Source: CAJQND01 sp051010055 (lineage in GTDB: Bacteria > Pseudomonadota > Alphaproteobacteria > Rhizobiales > CAJQND01). From it: a DNA stretch of 17,982 nt. Below are positions 7,605 through 15,763 of this stretch, one piece after another. The stretch spans positions 1-17,982 of the forward strand of contig JBPCVY010000097.1 of assembly GCA_051010055.1 (NCBI GenBank), in the 5' to 3' direction. The notes under the pieces were generated by a model. It worked only from the letters and a program-made list of their open reading frames with translations, was not told where the DNA came from and did no database searches. How positions within the stretch are numbered: the first letter of the stretch is position 1; the number at the start of each line of letters is the position of its first letter. Position numbers and translations under genes: made by a program.

Positions 7605-7633
7605 TTGACGCCCCCGGCAGATGCAGGCAAACT
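7605..7633 (+). promoter_or_regulatory. Possible sigma70-type promoter of the ABC operon
   Basis: TTGACG (7605-7610) matches five of six consensus -35 bases. After a 17-base spacer comes CAAACT (7628-7633), which matches only three -10 bases. The site lies 36 bases before the binding-protein start codon. Nearby are a 7-bp inverted repeat (CGGCATC at 7549, GATGCCG at 7590) and a 9-bp direct repeat CCCCCGGCA (7545 and 7611) that overlaps the spacer. Confidence 0.3.
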
Positions 7634-7669
7634 TGCGCCAGAAAAAAAGCAGGGAGGGAGAAACTACTC

Positions 7670-9259
7670 ATGACGATCAGGAAAACTATACTTGCCGGCA
7701 CTGCTGCATTGGCGTTGCTGGCCACATCTGCATCTGCGGAAACCTTCAAATGGGCGTTTCAGGGCGATGCGCAAGGGTTGGACCCGCATGGGCTGAATGA
7801 AACATTCACGCTAGGTTTGCTGGGTAATGTCTATGAAGGACTCACCCAGTATGACGGTGATTTGCAACTCAGGCCGGCCTTGGCAACTGCATGGGAAGTG
7901 AAAGACCCAACAACCTGGCTGGTGGAGCTCCGCCAGGGTGTGAAATTTCACAATGGCAATGAATTCAACGCCGATGACGTGATTTTCTCCTGGAAACGCA
8001 CACTCACCGAAGGTTCCGACCAGAAGGTGCGTGGCGCGCTCATAAAAGACATCAAGAAAATCGACGATCATACAATCGAAATCACCACCCCGGCGCCCAG
8101 TCCTGTCCTTATGCAGGAAATGGTTTATATCTACATCATGGACAAGGAGTGGTCTGAAGAGAACAAGGCCACCGAGGCGGCAAACGTCAAGAACGCCAAT
8201 GATGCCGGGTACGCAAATCTGCATTCTAACGGCACCGGGCCGTTCACCATCGCCGAACGGCAACCAGGCGTGAAGACCACTTTCAAACGGCACGATGGCT
8301 ATTGGGGTGAGTTGAAAAGCAACGTGACCGATGTCGAATTCACACCGATCAAGGAAGCGGCAACACGAGTTGCGGCATTAATTTCCGGCCAGGTGCATAT
8401 GGTTTATCCCGTGCCGGTTCAGGACTGGAAACGGCTTGAGGACGCAGACGGCGTACGCCCGCTTGCAGGGCCCGAAGCACGCACGATTTTCCTTGGGCTC
8501 GATCAAAGCCGCGATGAACTTCTCTACTCGAGTGTGAAAGGGAAAAACCCCTTTAAAGACAAACGCGTACGTGCTGCTTTTGCCCATGCTATCGACCTTG
8601 AGGCAATCAAGAAAAAGGTCATGCGAGGGGCAGCAACACCTTCAGGTTTGATGGTTGCACCGCAAATAAACGGGTTCAATGCGGCGCTCAACACGCCTTA
8701 TGAGTACAATCCCGGCAAGGCCAAGGAACTGCTTTCAGAGGCCGGTTATCCGGAAGGGTTTTCCGTCACAATGGACTGCCCCAACAACCGCTACGTGAAT
8801 GATGAGAAGATTTGCCAGGCGGTGGTGAGCTTGCTGGCAAAGGTCGGTGTTAAGATCGATCTGCTTGCCCAGCCGAAAGCAAAATATTTCGGCAAGGTTC
8901 TGGCTCAGAACAATTACGACACAAGCTTCTATCTGTTGGGTTGGACGCCCGGTTCTATTGACTCTCACAACGTGTTCCAGAATCTGCTGTCTTGCCAGAA
9001 CAAGGAAACAAAACGCGGCCTGTTCAACCTTGGCAATTACTGCAACTCGCGCGTCGATGAGATCACAGATTTGATCGGCGGAGAAACCGATGCAGGCAAG
9101 CGCCAGGCCTTGATCGATGAAGGCTTCAAGATTGTTCAGGATGAAGTAGGTTATCTGCCAATCCACCAGCAGCCGCTTTCTTGGGGCGTGAGCGATAAGG
9201 TCGATGTTGTGCAGCGGGCCGACAACGTGTTCGATTTCCGCTCGATCGTAATGAAATAG
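7670..9259 (+). CDS. ABC transporter periplasmic substrate-binding protein, family 5 (peptide/nickel class)
   Basis: A 529-residue SBP_bac_5 protein that captures the solute in the periplasm for the permeases encoded next. The start at 7670 is fixed by a strong AGGGAGGGAG ribosome site 9 bases upstream and by a classic signal peptide: MTIRK, a hydrophobic stretch, and ATSASA with cleavage before ETFKWA (residue 24). An open frame extends 47 codons further upstream but lacks a ribosome site and would bury the signal peptide. The family core is visible: NVYEGLTQYDGDLQLRPALA, then VKFHNGNEFNADDVIFSWKR, with the YLLGWTPGS segment late in the protein. Four mature cysteines (in CPNNRYVNDEKIC and in SCQNKETK/GNYCNS) could form disulfides. 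Substrate cannot be decided between dipeptides, oligopeptides and other family ligands. It is the first gene of a four-gene operon and is followed by a stem-loop that may raise its share of the product. Confidence 0.92.
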   Translation: MTIRKTILAGTAALALLATSASAETFKWAFQGDAQGLDPHGLNETFTLGLLGNVYEGLTQYDGDLQLRPALATAWEVKDPTTWLVELRQGVKFHNGNEFNADDVIFSWKRTLTEGSDQKVRGALIKDIKKIDDHTIEITTPAPSPVLMQEMVYIYIMDKEWSEENKATEAANVKNANDAGYANLHSNGTGPFTIAERQPGVKTTFKRHDGYWGELKSNVTDVEFTPIKEAATRVAALISGQVHMVYPVPVQDWKRLEDADGVRPLAGPEARTIFLGLDQSRDELLYSSVKGKNPFKDKRVRAAFAHAIDLEAIKKKVMRGAATPSGLMVAPQINGFNAALNTPYEYNPGKAKELLSEAGYPEGFSVTMDCPNNRYVNDEKICQAVVSLLAKVGVKIDLLAQPKAKYFGKVLAQNNYDTSFYLLGWTPGSIDSHNVFQNLLSCQNKETKRGLFNLGNYCNSRVDEITDLIGGETDAGKRQALIDEGFKIVQDEVGYLPIHQQPLSWGVSDKVDVVQRADNVFDFRSIVMK

Positions 9260-9282
9260 CTTTGAGCGACGTGACAATTGAT

Positions 9283-9318
9283 ACCAGCCGCCCCGGCTAA
9301 CTTCCGCGGGCGGCTGGT
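9283..9318 (+). promoter_or_regulatory. Stem-loop between binding-protein and permease genes
   Basis: ACCAGCCGCCC and GGGCGGCTGGT form a perfect 11-bp stem around a 14-base loop, with no U-tract after it. In other ABC operons, stable hairpins at this place protect the upstream binding-protein mRNA or partly block readthrough, giving more binding protein than permease. The same role is inferred here. Confidence 0.65.
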
Positions 9319-9343
9319 CACTTATTACTCAAGGCAAATTTAG

Positions 9344-10330
9344 ATGATTGGCTTCATTTTCAACCGGCTGCTGCAAAGCGTCTTTGTCATGCTTGCGGTG
9401 GCTTTTATCGCGTTCGGACTGTTCCGTTTTGTCGGCGACCCGATCAACAATATGGTCGGGCAAGATACCACCCTTGAAGAGCGGGCAAAGTTACGGAAAG
9501 ATTTGGGGTTGGATGACCCATTCGCGATCCAGTTTCTGCGCTTTGCGGGAGATGCTGCCCGTGGCGAGTTCGGCTATTCATATGTTCACCGGCTTCCGGT
9601 GAAACAGCTGATTGCAGAGCGGTTTCCAGCAACTATGGAGCTTTCAATCGTCTCGGCCCTTCTGGCGCTCTTTTTGGGCGTTCCGATGGGCATCTATACA
9701 GCCATTCGACGACGAAGTTTCTTGTCGCGAAGCTTTATGACCTTGTCGCTGGTCGGGGTGTCGTTGCCCACTTTCCTCATTGGTATTTTGCTCATTCTTG
9801 TTTTCGGTGTGCAACTTCGCTGGCTGCCGACATTTGGGCGCGGAGATGTCGTGTCCCTTGGCTGGTGGACCACAGGGTTTTTAACGTGGTCCGGCATCAA
9901 GGCGCTTATCTTGCCCTCAATTACGCTGGCGCTTTTTCAAATGACCCTTATCATGCGCCTGGTGCGGGCGGAAATGCTGGAAGTCATGCGCATGGATTTC
10001 ATAAAATTCGGCCGTGCGCGTGGCCTTGGCAACAAGTCGATTTACTTCCGCCATGCGCTCAAGAACACGCTGATACCGGTCATCACCATTACTGGGTTAC
10101 AGCTTGGCGCGATTATCGCATTTGCAATCATCACCGAGAGTGTTTTCCAATGGCCTGGCATGGGCCTTTTGTTTGTTTTGGCGATCGGTGATGCGGACAT
10201 CCCGATTATGTCGGCCTATCTGGTTCTGATCGCTTTTATTTTCGTTGTTATCAATCTACTTGTGGACCTGCTCTATGTGCGGGTCGACCCACGGTTGCGA
10301 GTGAGCACCAGCGGGGGCAAAAATGGCTGA
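9344..10330 (+). CDS. ABC transporter permease, DppB/OppB type
   Basis: A 328-residue inner-membrane protein of the binding-protein-dependent permease family. An N-terminal membrane segment (about 8-28) is followed by a periplasmic stretch with the GDPINNMVGQDTTLEERAKL pattern typical of OppB/DppB N-termini, then about five more membrane segments. The cytoplasmic EAA-like coupling loop is visible as AEMLEVMRMDFIKFGRARGL and the following FRHALKNTLIPV, which docks onto the ATPase. An AAGG ribosome site lies 9 bases before the ATG. The gene overlaps the next permease by 8 bases (ATGGCTGA), indicating translational coupling. It pairs with the DppC-type permease to form the channel. Confidence 0.92.
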   Translation: MIGFIFNRLLQSVFVMLAVAFIAFGLFRFVGDPINNMVGQDTTLEERAKLRKDLGLDDPFAIQFLRFAGDAARGEFGYSYVHRLPVKQLIAERFPATMELSIVSALLALFLGVPMGIYTAIRRRSFLSRSFMTLSLVGVSLPTFLIGILLILVFGVQLRWLPTFGRGDVVSLGWWTTGFLTWSGIKALILPSITLALFQMTLIMRLVRAEMLEVMRMDFIKFGRARGLGNKSIYFRHALKNTLIPVITITGLQLGAIIAFAIITESVFQWPGMGLLFVLAIGDADIPIMSAYLVLIAFIFVVINLLVDLLYVRVDPRLRVSTSGGKNG

Positions 10331-11279
10331 ACTTCAAAGCCGCGAAGAGCCCCGCAAAGGTGGGCTTGGCGACCACCTCCACCGCATAACTGACAGCGAT
10401 ATCTGGTATTCTTTCTGGCACTCACCCAGCGCTATAGTCTCGGCGGCAATTGTCTTTGTTATCGTTATAGCCACCTTGTTTGCGCCCTGGATTGCGCCGC
10501 AAAATCCGTTCGATATGGCGGCCATCGATTTGATGGATTCCGGCCTGCCGCCCAGTTGGATAGATGGTGGCGATCAACGTTTCATGCTGGGAACTGATGA
10601 TCAGGGCCGCGATATCTTTTCAACCGTTCTTTATGGCGCCCGCATATCCCTTTTCGTGGGTATTGCGTCGGTGCTTTTCTCACTGTTCCTGGGCGTCGGT
10701 CTGGGCTTAGTCAGCGGCTATGTGGGCGGGCGGACCGATGCCATCATCATGCGCATCGCGGATGTCCAGCTTTCCTTCCCAGCCATCCTCATTGCCTTGC
10801 TAATTGATGGCGTTGTACGGTCAATCCTTCCCAAGGAAGCCCATGACCAGCTCGCGCTCTATGTCATCATATTTGCAATCGCGATCTCCGGATGGGTGCA
10901 GTATGCGCGCACGGTGCGCTCATCCGTTATGGCCGAAAAGGTGAAAGAATATGTCCAGGCCGGCCAGGTTATTGGCCTTGGGCCAGCGATCATCATGCTG
11001 CGCCATATCCTGCCCAACGTCATGGGGCCTGTGTTCGTTATCGGCACCATCCACCTCGCCCTAGCGATCATCATCGAAGCCACCTTGAGCTTTCTGGGGG
11101 TCGGGCTGCCGCCGACCACACCGTCGCTTGGCACCTTGATCCGCATTGGCAATGAATATCTGTTCTCAGGGGAATGGTGGATCACCATCTTCCCCGGCAT
11201 CGCTCTCGTCATTCTCGCATTATCGGTCAACCTTCTGGGAGACTGGCTTCGTGATGCGCTTAATCCAAAGCTGAGGTAA
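10323..11279 (+). CDS. ABC transporter permease, DppC/OppC type
   Basis: A 318-residue partner permease. It has the cytoplasmic N-terminal extension and first membrane segment (about 35-58) usual for OppC/DppC, then the FMLGTDDQGRDIFSTVLYGARISL motif region of that family, cited here in part, and further membrane segments. The coupling loop reads VRSSVMAEKVKEYVQAGQVI with GLGPAIIMLRHILPNVMGPV after it, and GVGLPPTTPSLG is also typical. The start overlaps the previous stop by 8 bases, and the fused ATPase gene begins 6 bases after its stop, so all three are probably made from one transcript. Confidence 0.92.
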   Translation: MAELQSREEPRKGGLGDHLHRITDSDIWYSFWHSPSAIVSAAIVFVIVIATLFAPWIAPQNPFDMAAIDLMDSGLPPSWIDGGDQRFMLGTDDQGRDIFSTVLYGARISLFVGIASVLFSLFLGVGLGLVSGYVGGRTDAIIMRIADVQLSFPAILIALLIDGVVRSILPKEAHDQLALYVIIFAIAISGWVQYARTVRSSVMAEKVKEYVQAGQVIGLGPAIIMLRHILPNVMGPVFVIGTIHLALAIIIEATLSFLGVGLPPTTPSLGTLIRIGNEYLFSGEWWITIFPGIALVILALSVNLLGDWLRDALNPKLR

Positions 11280-11285
11280 GCGCAC

Positions 11286-12989
11286 ATGAGCCTGCTTGAA
11301 ATCAAGGATCTGAAGGTTGAGTTCCCGGGTCGCCGCGGAACATTTGTTGCCGTCGAAGGCGTTTCCTTATCGGTTGAACCGGGAGAAGTGTTAGGGATCG
11401 TCGGGGAATCCGGAGCTGGAAAATCAACCGTGGGCAACGCCGTTATCGGGCTTTTGGAGCCGCCCGGCAGAATGGCAAATGGTGAAATCCGCCTCGATGG
11501 TAAGCGCATCGACAACCTGGAAGAAGATTTCATGCGCACCGTGCGGGGCCGGCGTATCGGGATGATATTTCAAGACCCCCTCACCTCGCTAAATCCGGTT
11601 GAAACCATCGCCGATCAGCTCATCGAAACCATTCAACTTCATTTGGGGCTCAATGACGCTGATGCGCGCGAACGTGCGGTCGACTTGCTCGATCAGGTGG
11701 GTATCCCCGATCCTAAAATTCGTATCGACCAGTACCCCCATCAATTTTCCGGCGGAATGCGCCAGCGGGTTGTCATTGCTTTGGCGCTGTGCGCCGACCC
11801 CGAATTGATAATTGCTGATGAACCTACCACCGCCCTTGATGTTTCCGTGCAGGCGCAAATTCTGGAGCTCATGAAGGGCCTGTGCCACAGCCGCAATGTG
11901 GGGATGATCTTGATCACTCACGATATGGGGGTCATCGCGGAAACCACCGACCGGGTTGCGGTTATGTACCGCGGCAAACTGGTTGAGATTGGAGAAACTG
12001 CTCAAATTCTTGGCCGCCCAAAGCACGACTATACCAAGAGTCTGATTTCTGCCGTTCCAAGACCTGACATACGCATGGATCGCTTTCCGCTGGTTACCTA
12101 CATCGAAGATGCAGAAGAACATGGCGAGGATTTCGACATCACCACCCACTGGCTGGGCCAGGCGCGCGAGTTTAGCGATGCCGGCGACACACTGGTTGAA
12201 TTGCGCCAGCTCGACATGCGGTTCATCACGCGCCACGCCTTTCTTGCACGCAACCGGCTTTATCTCGATGCGGTAAAAAAGGTTTCATTTGGCATTGAAA
12301 AAGGAGAGGTTTTCGGCCTGGTCGGTGAAAGTGGTTCGGGCAAGTCTACCGTTGCGCGCATGATCACCGGCATTTATCAGCCAACCGGCGGGGAGATTGT
12401 TTTTGCCGGCACTGATCTTGCCGCGCTAAATTCCCGCAAAGAAGCAGCCCCCTGGCGGCGCCAGATGCAGATGGTTTTCCAGGATCCCTATTCATCTTTG
12501 AACGGGCGCATGCGGGTGAAAGATATCGTCGCTGAACCCATCTCGTTTCACGGGCTGGCCGAAACAAAAGACGAGCGTGAAGCCATCGTCCTCGATTTGC
12601 TGGATGTGGTAGGCCTGGGCCCGGCGGCGGCAATGAAATACCCCCATGAGTTCTCAGGCGGCCAACGCCAGCGCATATCCATCGCCCGGGCATTGGCAAC
12701 GCGCCCGCGTTTTCTTGTGTGTGATGAACCAACATCTGCGCTTGATGTTTCCATCCAGGCCCAAATTTTGAACCTTTTGAAAGACTTACAAGAAGAACTT
12801 GGGCTTACCATGTTGTTTATCAGCCATGATTTGCCGGTGATCCGCCAAATGTGCGACAGGGTCGCCGTAATGCGCCATGGAGAGATTGTTGAAATAGCGC
12901 AGACAGAGAAATTGTTTTCCGAACCCCAGCACGATTACTCAAAGCACCTTTTGGATCTCATGCCCAAACTGGATCGTATCATGCAGTAA
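11286..12989 (+). CDS. Fused double ATPase of the dipeptide-type ABC transporter (DppD-DppF in one chain)
   Basis: A 567-residue protein with two complete ABC ATPase domains, replacing the two separate subunits of the classic Dpp/Opp systems. Domain 1: Walker A GESGAGKS (40-47), Q-loop FQDPLTSLNP, signature FSGGMRQR, Walker B LIIADEP (174-180), H-loop THDMG. Domain 2: Walker A GESGSGKS (347-354), FQDPYSSLNG, signature FSGGQRQR (456-463), Walker B FLVCDEP, H-loop SHDLP. Each domain ends with the HDY(T/S)K segment of the oligopeptide transporter C-terminal extension. A linker of about 40 residues, rich in acidic residues (EDAEEHGEDFD), joins them. GAGG lies 9 bases before the ATG. All catalytic motifs are intact in both halves, so two equal ATP sites are expected. 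Confidence 0.93.
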   Translation: MSLLEIKDLKVEFPGRRGTFVAVEGVSLSVEPGEVLGIVGESGAGKSTVGNAVIGLLEPPGRMANGEIRLDGKRIDNLEEDFMRTVRGRRIGMIFQDPLTSLNPVETIADQLIETIQLHLGLNDADARERAVDLLDQVGIPDPKIRIDQYPHQFSGGMRQRVVIALALCADPELIIADEPTTALDVSVQAQILELMKGLCHSRNVGMILITHDMGVIAETTDRVAVMYRGKLVEIGETAQILGRPKHDYTKSLISAVPRPDIRMDRFPLVTYIEDAEEHGEDFDITTHWLGQAREFSDAGDTLVELRQLDMRFITRHAFLARNRLYLDAVKKVSFGIEKGEVFGLVGESGSGKSTVARMITGIYQPTGGEIVFAGTDLAALNSRKEAAPWRRQMQMVFQDPYSSLNGRMRVKDIVAEPISFHGLAETKDEREAIVLDLLDVVGLGPAAAMKYPHEFSGGQRQRISIARALATRPRFLVCDEPTSALDVSIQAQILNLLKDLQEELGLTMLFISHDLPVIRQMCDRVAVMRHGEIVEIAQTEKLFSEPQHDYSKHLLDLMPKLDRIMQ

Positions 12990-13005
12990 ATGCGGGGCGC
13001 CAGTT

Positions 13006-13019
13006 GGCCTAAAAAGGCC
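13006..13019. terminator. Small hairpin between convergent ABC and cyclase genes
   Basis: GGCCT-AAAA-AGGCC lies in the 45-base gap between the ATPase stop and the cyclase stop. It could end transcription in both directions, but the stem is short and no clear U-tract follows on either strand. A second, longer inverted repeat (CACCGGC at 13061, GCCGGTG at 13078) lies just inside the 3' end of the cyclase gene and could serve the ABC transcript. Confidence 0.35.
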
Positions 13020-13034
13020 GCAGTTCAAAACCAC

Positions 13035-14918
13035 TCAGCGCTTTTGCAACTCCATTTGCGCACCGGCCTCACTTTGAGCCGGTGTCATCTCTATTTCACT
13101 AAACGCGTTCTCCATAATATCGACTACACGCTTAGCGCGCTTTTCGTTCTGATAAGGTTCCTTCAAAGCCACCCAATTTCGCACATAGTCCATAGAGAAC
13201 TCTTTGCCCGTCTGTTCGAGCGCCAGCTTTTGAATAATGTCGAACTGGCTAGCGACTTTTCTTTCTTCCCCACACTGAGCGTAGGCCCGCGCAAGAACGC
13301 AATGGCTCCAGATTCCTTCCAGTTCGGTAAATTTGCTCAAGATTTCTGTTGCCAGTTTCGGCTGACCGTTTTCTTCATACGCCCATGCCAGGAACTCATC
13401 ATACCATTGCTCATGAAACGGATTGAGGCGAATTGCTTGGCGCAAGTGATTGATCGCCAACTCATAGTCCCCTGTATAGATAAGCAATTGAGACATCTCT
13501 GCCAGAAGGCGCGAATCCCCGACATTCAGCTCGCGCGCTTTTTCGTAGTGAAACCGGGCGCGGTCGTAATCGCGCCGGGCAAACAGAAACGCCCAGCCCA
13601 TTATCCAGTGGGCTTGATGGCTTTCAGGAGCATTTTTGACCGCAATAGCGGCGTTTTCAAACGCAAGTTCAGCGGATTCTTGCGGGTCCTCACTATAGTC
13701 CCAGTCGAATTCAATCGCATACTGCCAGGCAAGCGCGGCATAAAGCGGCCAATATGGCGGATCGCTCATGCCAATCGCTTTCGTGAACATTTCTCTTGCC
13801 TGTTTGCTTTTCTTTTTGCCTTCTGCCCAGGGCGGCAGAATTGAGTGGTGGAAAAGCTCCCTCGCCTTCAGAAAATGGTCATAAACATTGAAATTTTCCG
13901 GCGGTTTTTCAGCCTGTTTTTTAAGTTCCGCCTTGGCGATTTCGCCTGACGTGGTCATTAGCGTTGCGGCAATTGAATGGGTAATTTCATCGCGCACTTC
14001 AAGCAGGCCAGCATCCTGACGGTTATATCGCCCGACCCAGAGCTGAATTCCCGTTTCAGCCTCAATGAGTTGCGCTGAAACACGGAAGCTCTTTTCATCC
14101 TGTTGCAAGCTGCCAACAACCACGTAGCTGACGCCAAGTTCGCTCGCCACCTTGTTCAAAGCTTCCTTATTGTCCCTGAATGCAAAAGCGGAAGTCCTCG
14201 CAATGACGAAAAACTCCGGCGACATTGAAAGATCGATAATCAGGTCTTCAGTCAGTCCATCGACCAGATACTGATTGCCCTGATCGGCTGTTAAATTTGA
14301 AAATGGCAGTACCACTAGCGATGGCCGGTCCAGCACGACATTGGGGCCAGAACCTGTGCCTGTGGCGCCGAGAACTTGGGAAGGATCCAGCCCCAGGCTT
14401 GAACGGTAGACATGGACGGGTTCTGAAATGTTCTTCAGCCACTGCTCGCCGATGGATTCAAAGGCTGCATCCACCTTGCTTTTGACCTCACTGAAAACCC
14501 GCCCGGATATGCAAATTCCACCCGGTTGCGAGAGGGCCTGAAGGCGCGCGGCAACGTTCACGCTTTCACCGAAAATGTCGTCATCTTCCGCAATGACATC
14601 GCCGTAATTCACACCGATGCGCCAGGACAGGCGCTCATTTTCTGGAGCTTTGGCATTTCTCACCGCAAGCCGCCGCTGGATATTTATCGCGCACTGGACA
14701 GCATCCACGACGCTTGCAAACTCGACAAGCAACCCGTCTCCGGCGGAATGAACAAGCTTGCCACCGCGTTCTTCAATTGTTGCGCCTATCACTTCTGATT
14801 TTTGCGCCTTGAGAAGCCGATGCGTACGGGCCTCATCAACGCCCATGAGGCGACTATAGTTCGCCACATCTGCAACAAGGCTTGCAGTCAGCCGGCGTGT
14901 TGAAGCTTTTTTCGCCAT
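13035..14918 (-). CDS. Class III adenylate/guanylate cyclase with TolB-like region and C-terminal TPR repeats
   Basis: A 627-residue soluble protein. The N-terminal catalytic domain (about 8-165) has both metal-binding aspartates, Asp17 in SLVADVANYS and Asp61 in HSAGDGLLVEF, and the transition-state pair Asn121 and Arg125 in SVNVAARL, so it should make a cyclic nucleotide, most likely cAMP. A FlgO/TolB-like region follows (about 195-320: LVVLPFSNLT, DGLTEDLIIDLS, YVVVGSLQQDEKSFRVSAQL, ATGIQLWVGRY-like segment). The rest (about 340-600) is helical with TPR units such as SRLLAEMSQLLIYTGDYELA and NHLRQAIRLNPFHEQWY. This architecture is common in Rhizobiales, where genomes hold many such cyclases. 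No membrane segment was seen. The ATG at 14918 has only a weak GGGAT upstream. It is convergent with the ABC operon, and nothing shows a functional link. Confidence 0.92.
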   Translation of the reverse strand: MAKKASTRRLTASLVADVANYSRLMGVDEARTHRLLKAQKSEVIGATIEERGGKLVHSAGDGLLVEFASVVDAVQCAINIQRRLAVRNAKAPENERLSWRIGVNYGDVIAEDDDIFGESVNVAARLQALSQPGGICISGRVFSEVKSKVDAAFESIGEQWLKNISEPVHVYRSSLGLDPSQVLGATGTGSGPNVVLDRPSLVVLPFSNLTADQGNQYLVDGLTEDLIIDLSMSPEFFVIARTSAFAFRDNKEALNKVASELGVSYVVVGSLQQDEKSFRVSAQLIEAETGIQLWVGRYNRQDAGLLEVRDEITHSIAATLMTTSGEIAKAELKKQAEKPPENFNVYDHFLKARELFHHSILPPWAEGKKKSKQAREMFTKAIGMSDPPYWPLYAALAWQYAIEFDWDYSEDPQESAELAFENAAIAVKNAPESHQAHWIMGWAFLFARRDYDRARFHYEKARELNVGDSRLLAEMSQLLIYTGDYELAINHLRQAIRLNPFHEQWYDEFLAWAYEENGQPKLATEILSKFTELEGIWSHCVLARAYAQCGEERKVASQFDIIQKLALEQTGKEFSMDYVRNWVALKEPYQNEKRAKRVVDIMENAFSEIEMTPAQSEAGAQMELQKR

Positions 14919-15010
14919 GTTGGCCGCATCCCGTTCTTCGTATCAACTACTATGCGCAAAAATGCACAGGCCAGACGCAGATTCCACCGCAGAAATCATA
15001 GCCTAATTCA

Positions 15011-15029
15011 GTGGCCGGTTTTAGGCCAC
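15011..15029. repeat. Inverted repeat between cyclase and 113-residue gene
   Basis: GTGGCC and GGCCAC flank a 7-base loop (GGTTTTA on the plus strand). It lies 48 bases after the stop of the 113-residue gene and about 90 bases before the cyclase start, both on the minus strand. It could attenuate readthrough into the cyclase gene or be a protein-binding site. No U-tract follows, so a terminator call is weak. Confidence 0.35.
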
Positions 15030-15077
15030 AAATTTCAGGTGACGGCAAACGCGTGATTACTCCCTCTCACCAGTATC

Positions 15078-15419
15078 CTACCGATCAAAGTCTTTGATCA
15101 AATGGTCGAGGATTTCCGCTTCACAGTCGATGAACTTAGCCCAGGTTTCCGTGTATTCCGGATCATCTGCGGTAACCCCCTGATAGCGCGTCACCTGTTC
15201 AAGCTCCGCCTGCAAATCTTCCCGCAATACATCGTCATCTACACTTACTAGATTCTTGTTCGAAGTACGGCGGTCATTCAGGAAACGTATCCAGCTTCCA
15301 CGTATGTATTTGGCTTGTTTCGTAAAGTTGGGATCATCAAATCCCTCCGCACATTCGATTAAATGATCCAAATATTTAACTTCATCTTCGAGCGTTTTCC
15401 TAACATCCTCAACCGTCAT
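15078..15419 (-). CDS. Unrecognised acidic helical protein, 113 residues
   Basis: I do not recognise a family. The frame is supported by a very good ribosome site (GAGGAGAGGG) just upstream of the ATG at 15419 and by an evenly distributed protein-like composition. The product is acidic and probably mostly alpha-helical, with repeated short helices (KTLEDEVKYLDHLIECAEGF at the start, KFIDCEAEILDHLIKDFDR at the end). These two ends resemble each other (EVKYLDHLIE and EAEILDHLIK), which suggests an internal duplication or a symmetric helical bundle. There is no signal peptide or membrane segment. It lies on the same strand as the cyclase, 160 bases upstream, and could be cotranscribed with it, but the inverted repeat in the gap argues for caution. 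Confidence 0.7.
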   Translation of the reverse strand: MTVEDVRKTLEDEVKYLDHLIECAEGFDDPNFTKQAKYIRGSWIRFLNDRRTSNKNLVSVDDDVLREDLQAELEQVTRYQGVTADDPEYTETWAKFIDCEAEILDHLIKDFDR

Positions 15420-15763
15420 TGACCCTCTCCTCGGTTAAACAGCCTAAAGTCAATCGTAATTTGGAGTGCCAAGTTTAATGAATTTCCAAAGGAAATCATA
15501 GACATGTATAGTATTGCACTTGAATCAAATTCGCCGTTTTTTTACCTATCTATCTACAATTAAAACGTTATTTCCACTCTATGACCCAACATTAAATTGC
15601 AAAAAAGTGATGTCAAGAAACCAGGCAAAGCACATGGTGACATTAGATTGAGAATTCTACTCCAGCAAACGGCAGTTCCGGCTGGCACCCGGCTTCCCGA
15701 TTTGTTGCTGATTGACCGGAATTTCATGGCATACTCTTTACCTAATAAAAGGGAGGTACTGGC
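15420..15763. other. Non-coding divergent intergenic region
   Basis: This stretch separates the minus-strand 113-residue gene from the plus-strand flavin reductase gene and should hold both promoters. It is AT-rich in its first half. Visible items are a short palindrome ATTTCC-AAA-GGAAAT at 15482-15496, a run of seven T at 15537-15543, and TTGACC at 15712-15717 as a possible -35 box for the reductase operon (a 17-base spacer leads to the poor -10 candidate TCTTTA). A 72-codon open frame with a TTG start crosses its right half, but it has no ribosome site and runs into the reductase gene, so I do not call it. Confidence 0.55.

Noticed and set aside
7529..7669. 47-codon upstream extension of the ABC binding protein
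   Set aside because: It lacks a ribosome site and would place a Cys/Arg-rich stretch before a textbook signal peptide; the ATG at 7670 has a strong ribosome site.
8735..9277. 180-codon minus-strand frame opposite the binding-protein gene
   Set aside because: Fully antisense to a clear SBP_bac_5 gene, with no domain or ribosome site.
10859..12236. Minus-strand frames of 226 and 215 codons opposite permease and ATPase genes
   Set aside because: Antisense to conserved ABC genes; their length follows from codon bias on the coding strand.
12990..13844. 284-codon plus-strand open frame after the ABC operon
   Set aside because: It lies almost entirely antisense to the TPR part of the adenylate cyclase gene, has no ribosome site and no recognisable domain.
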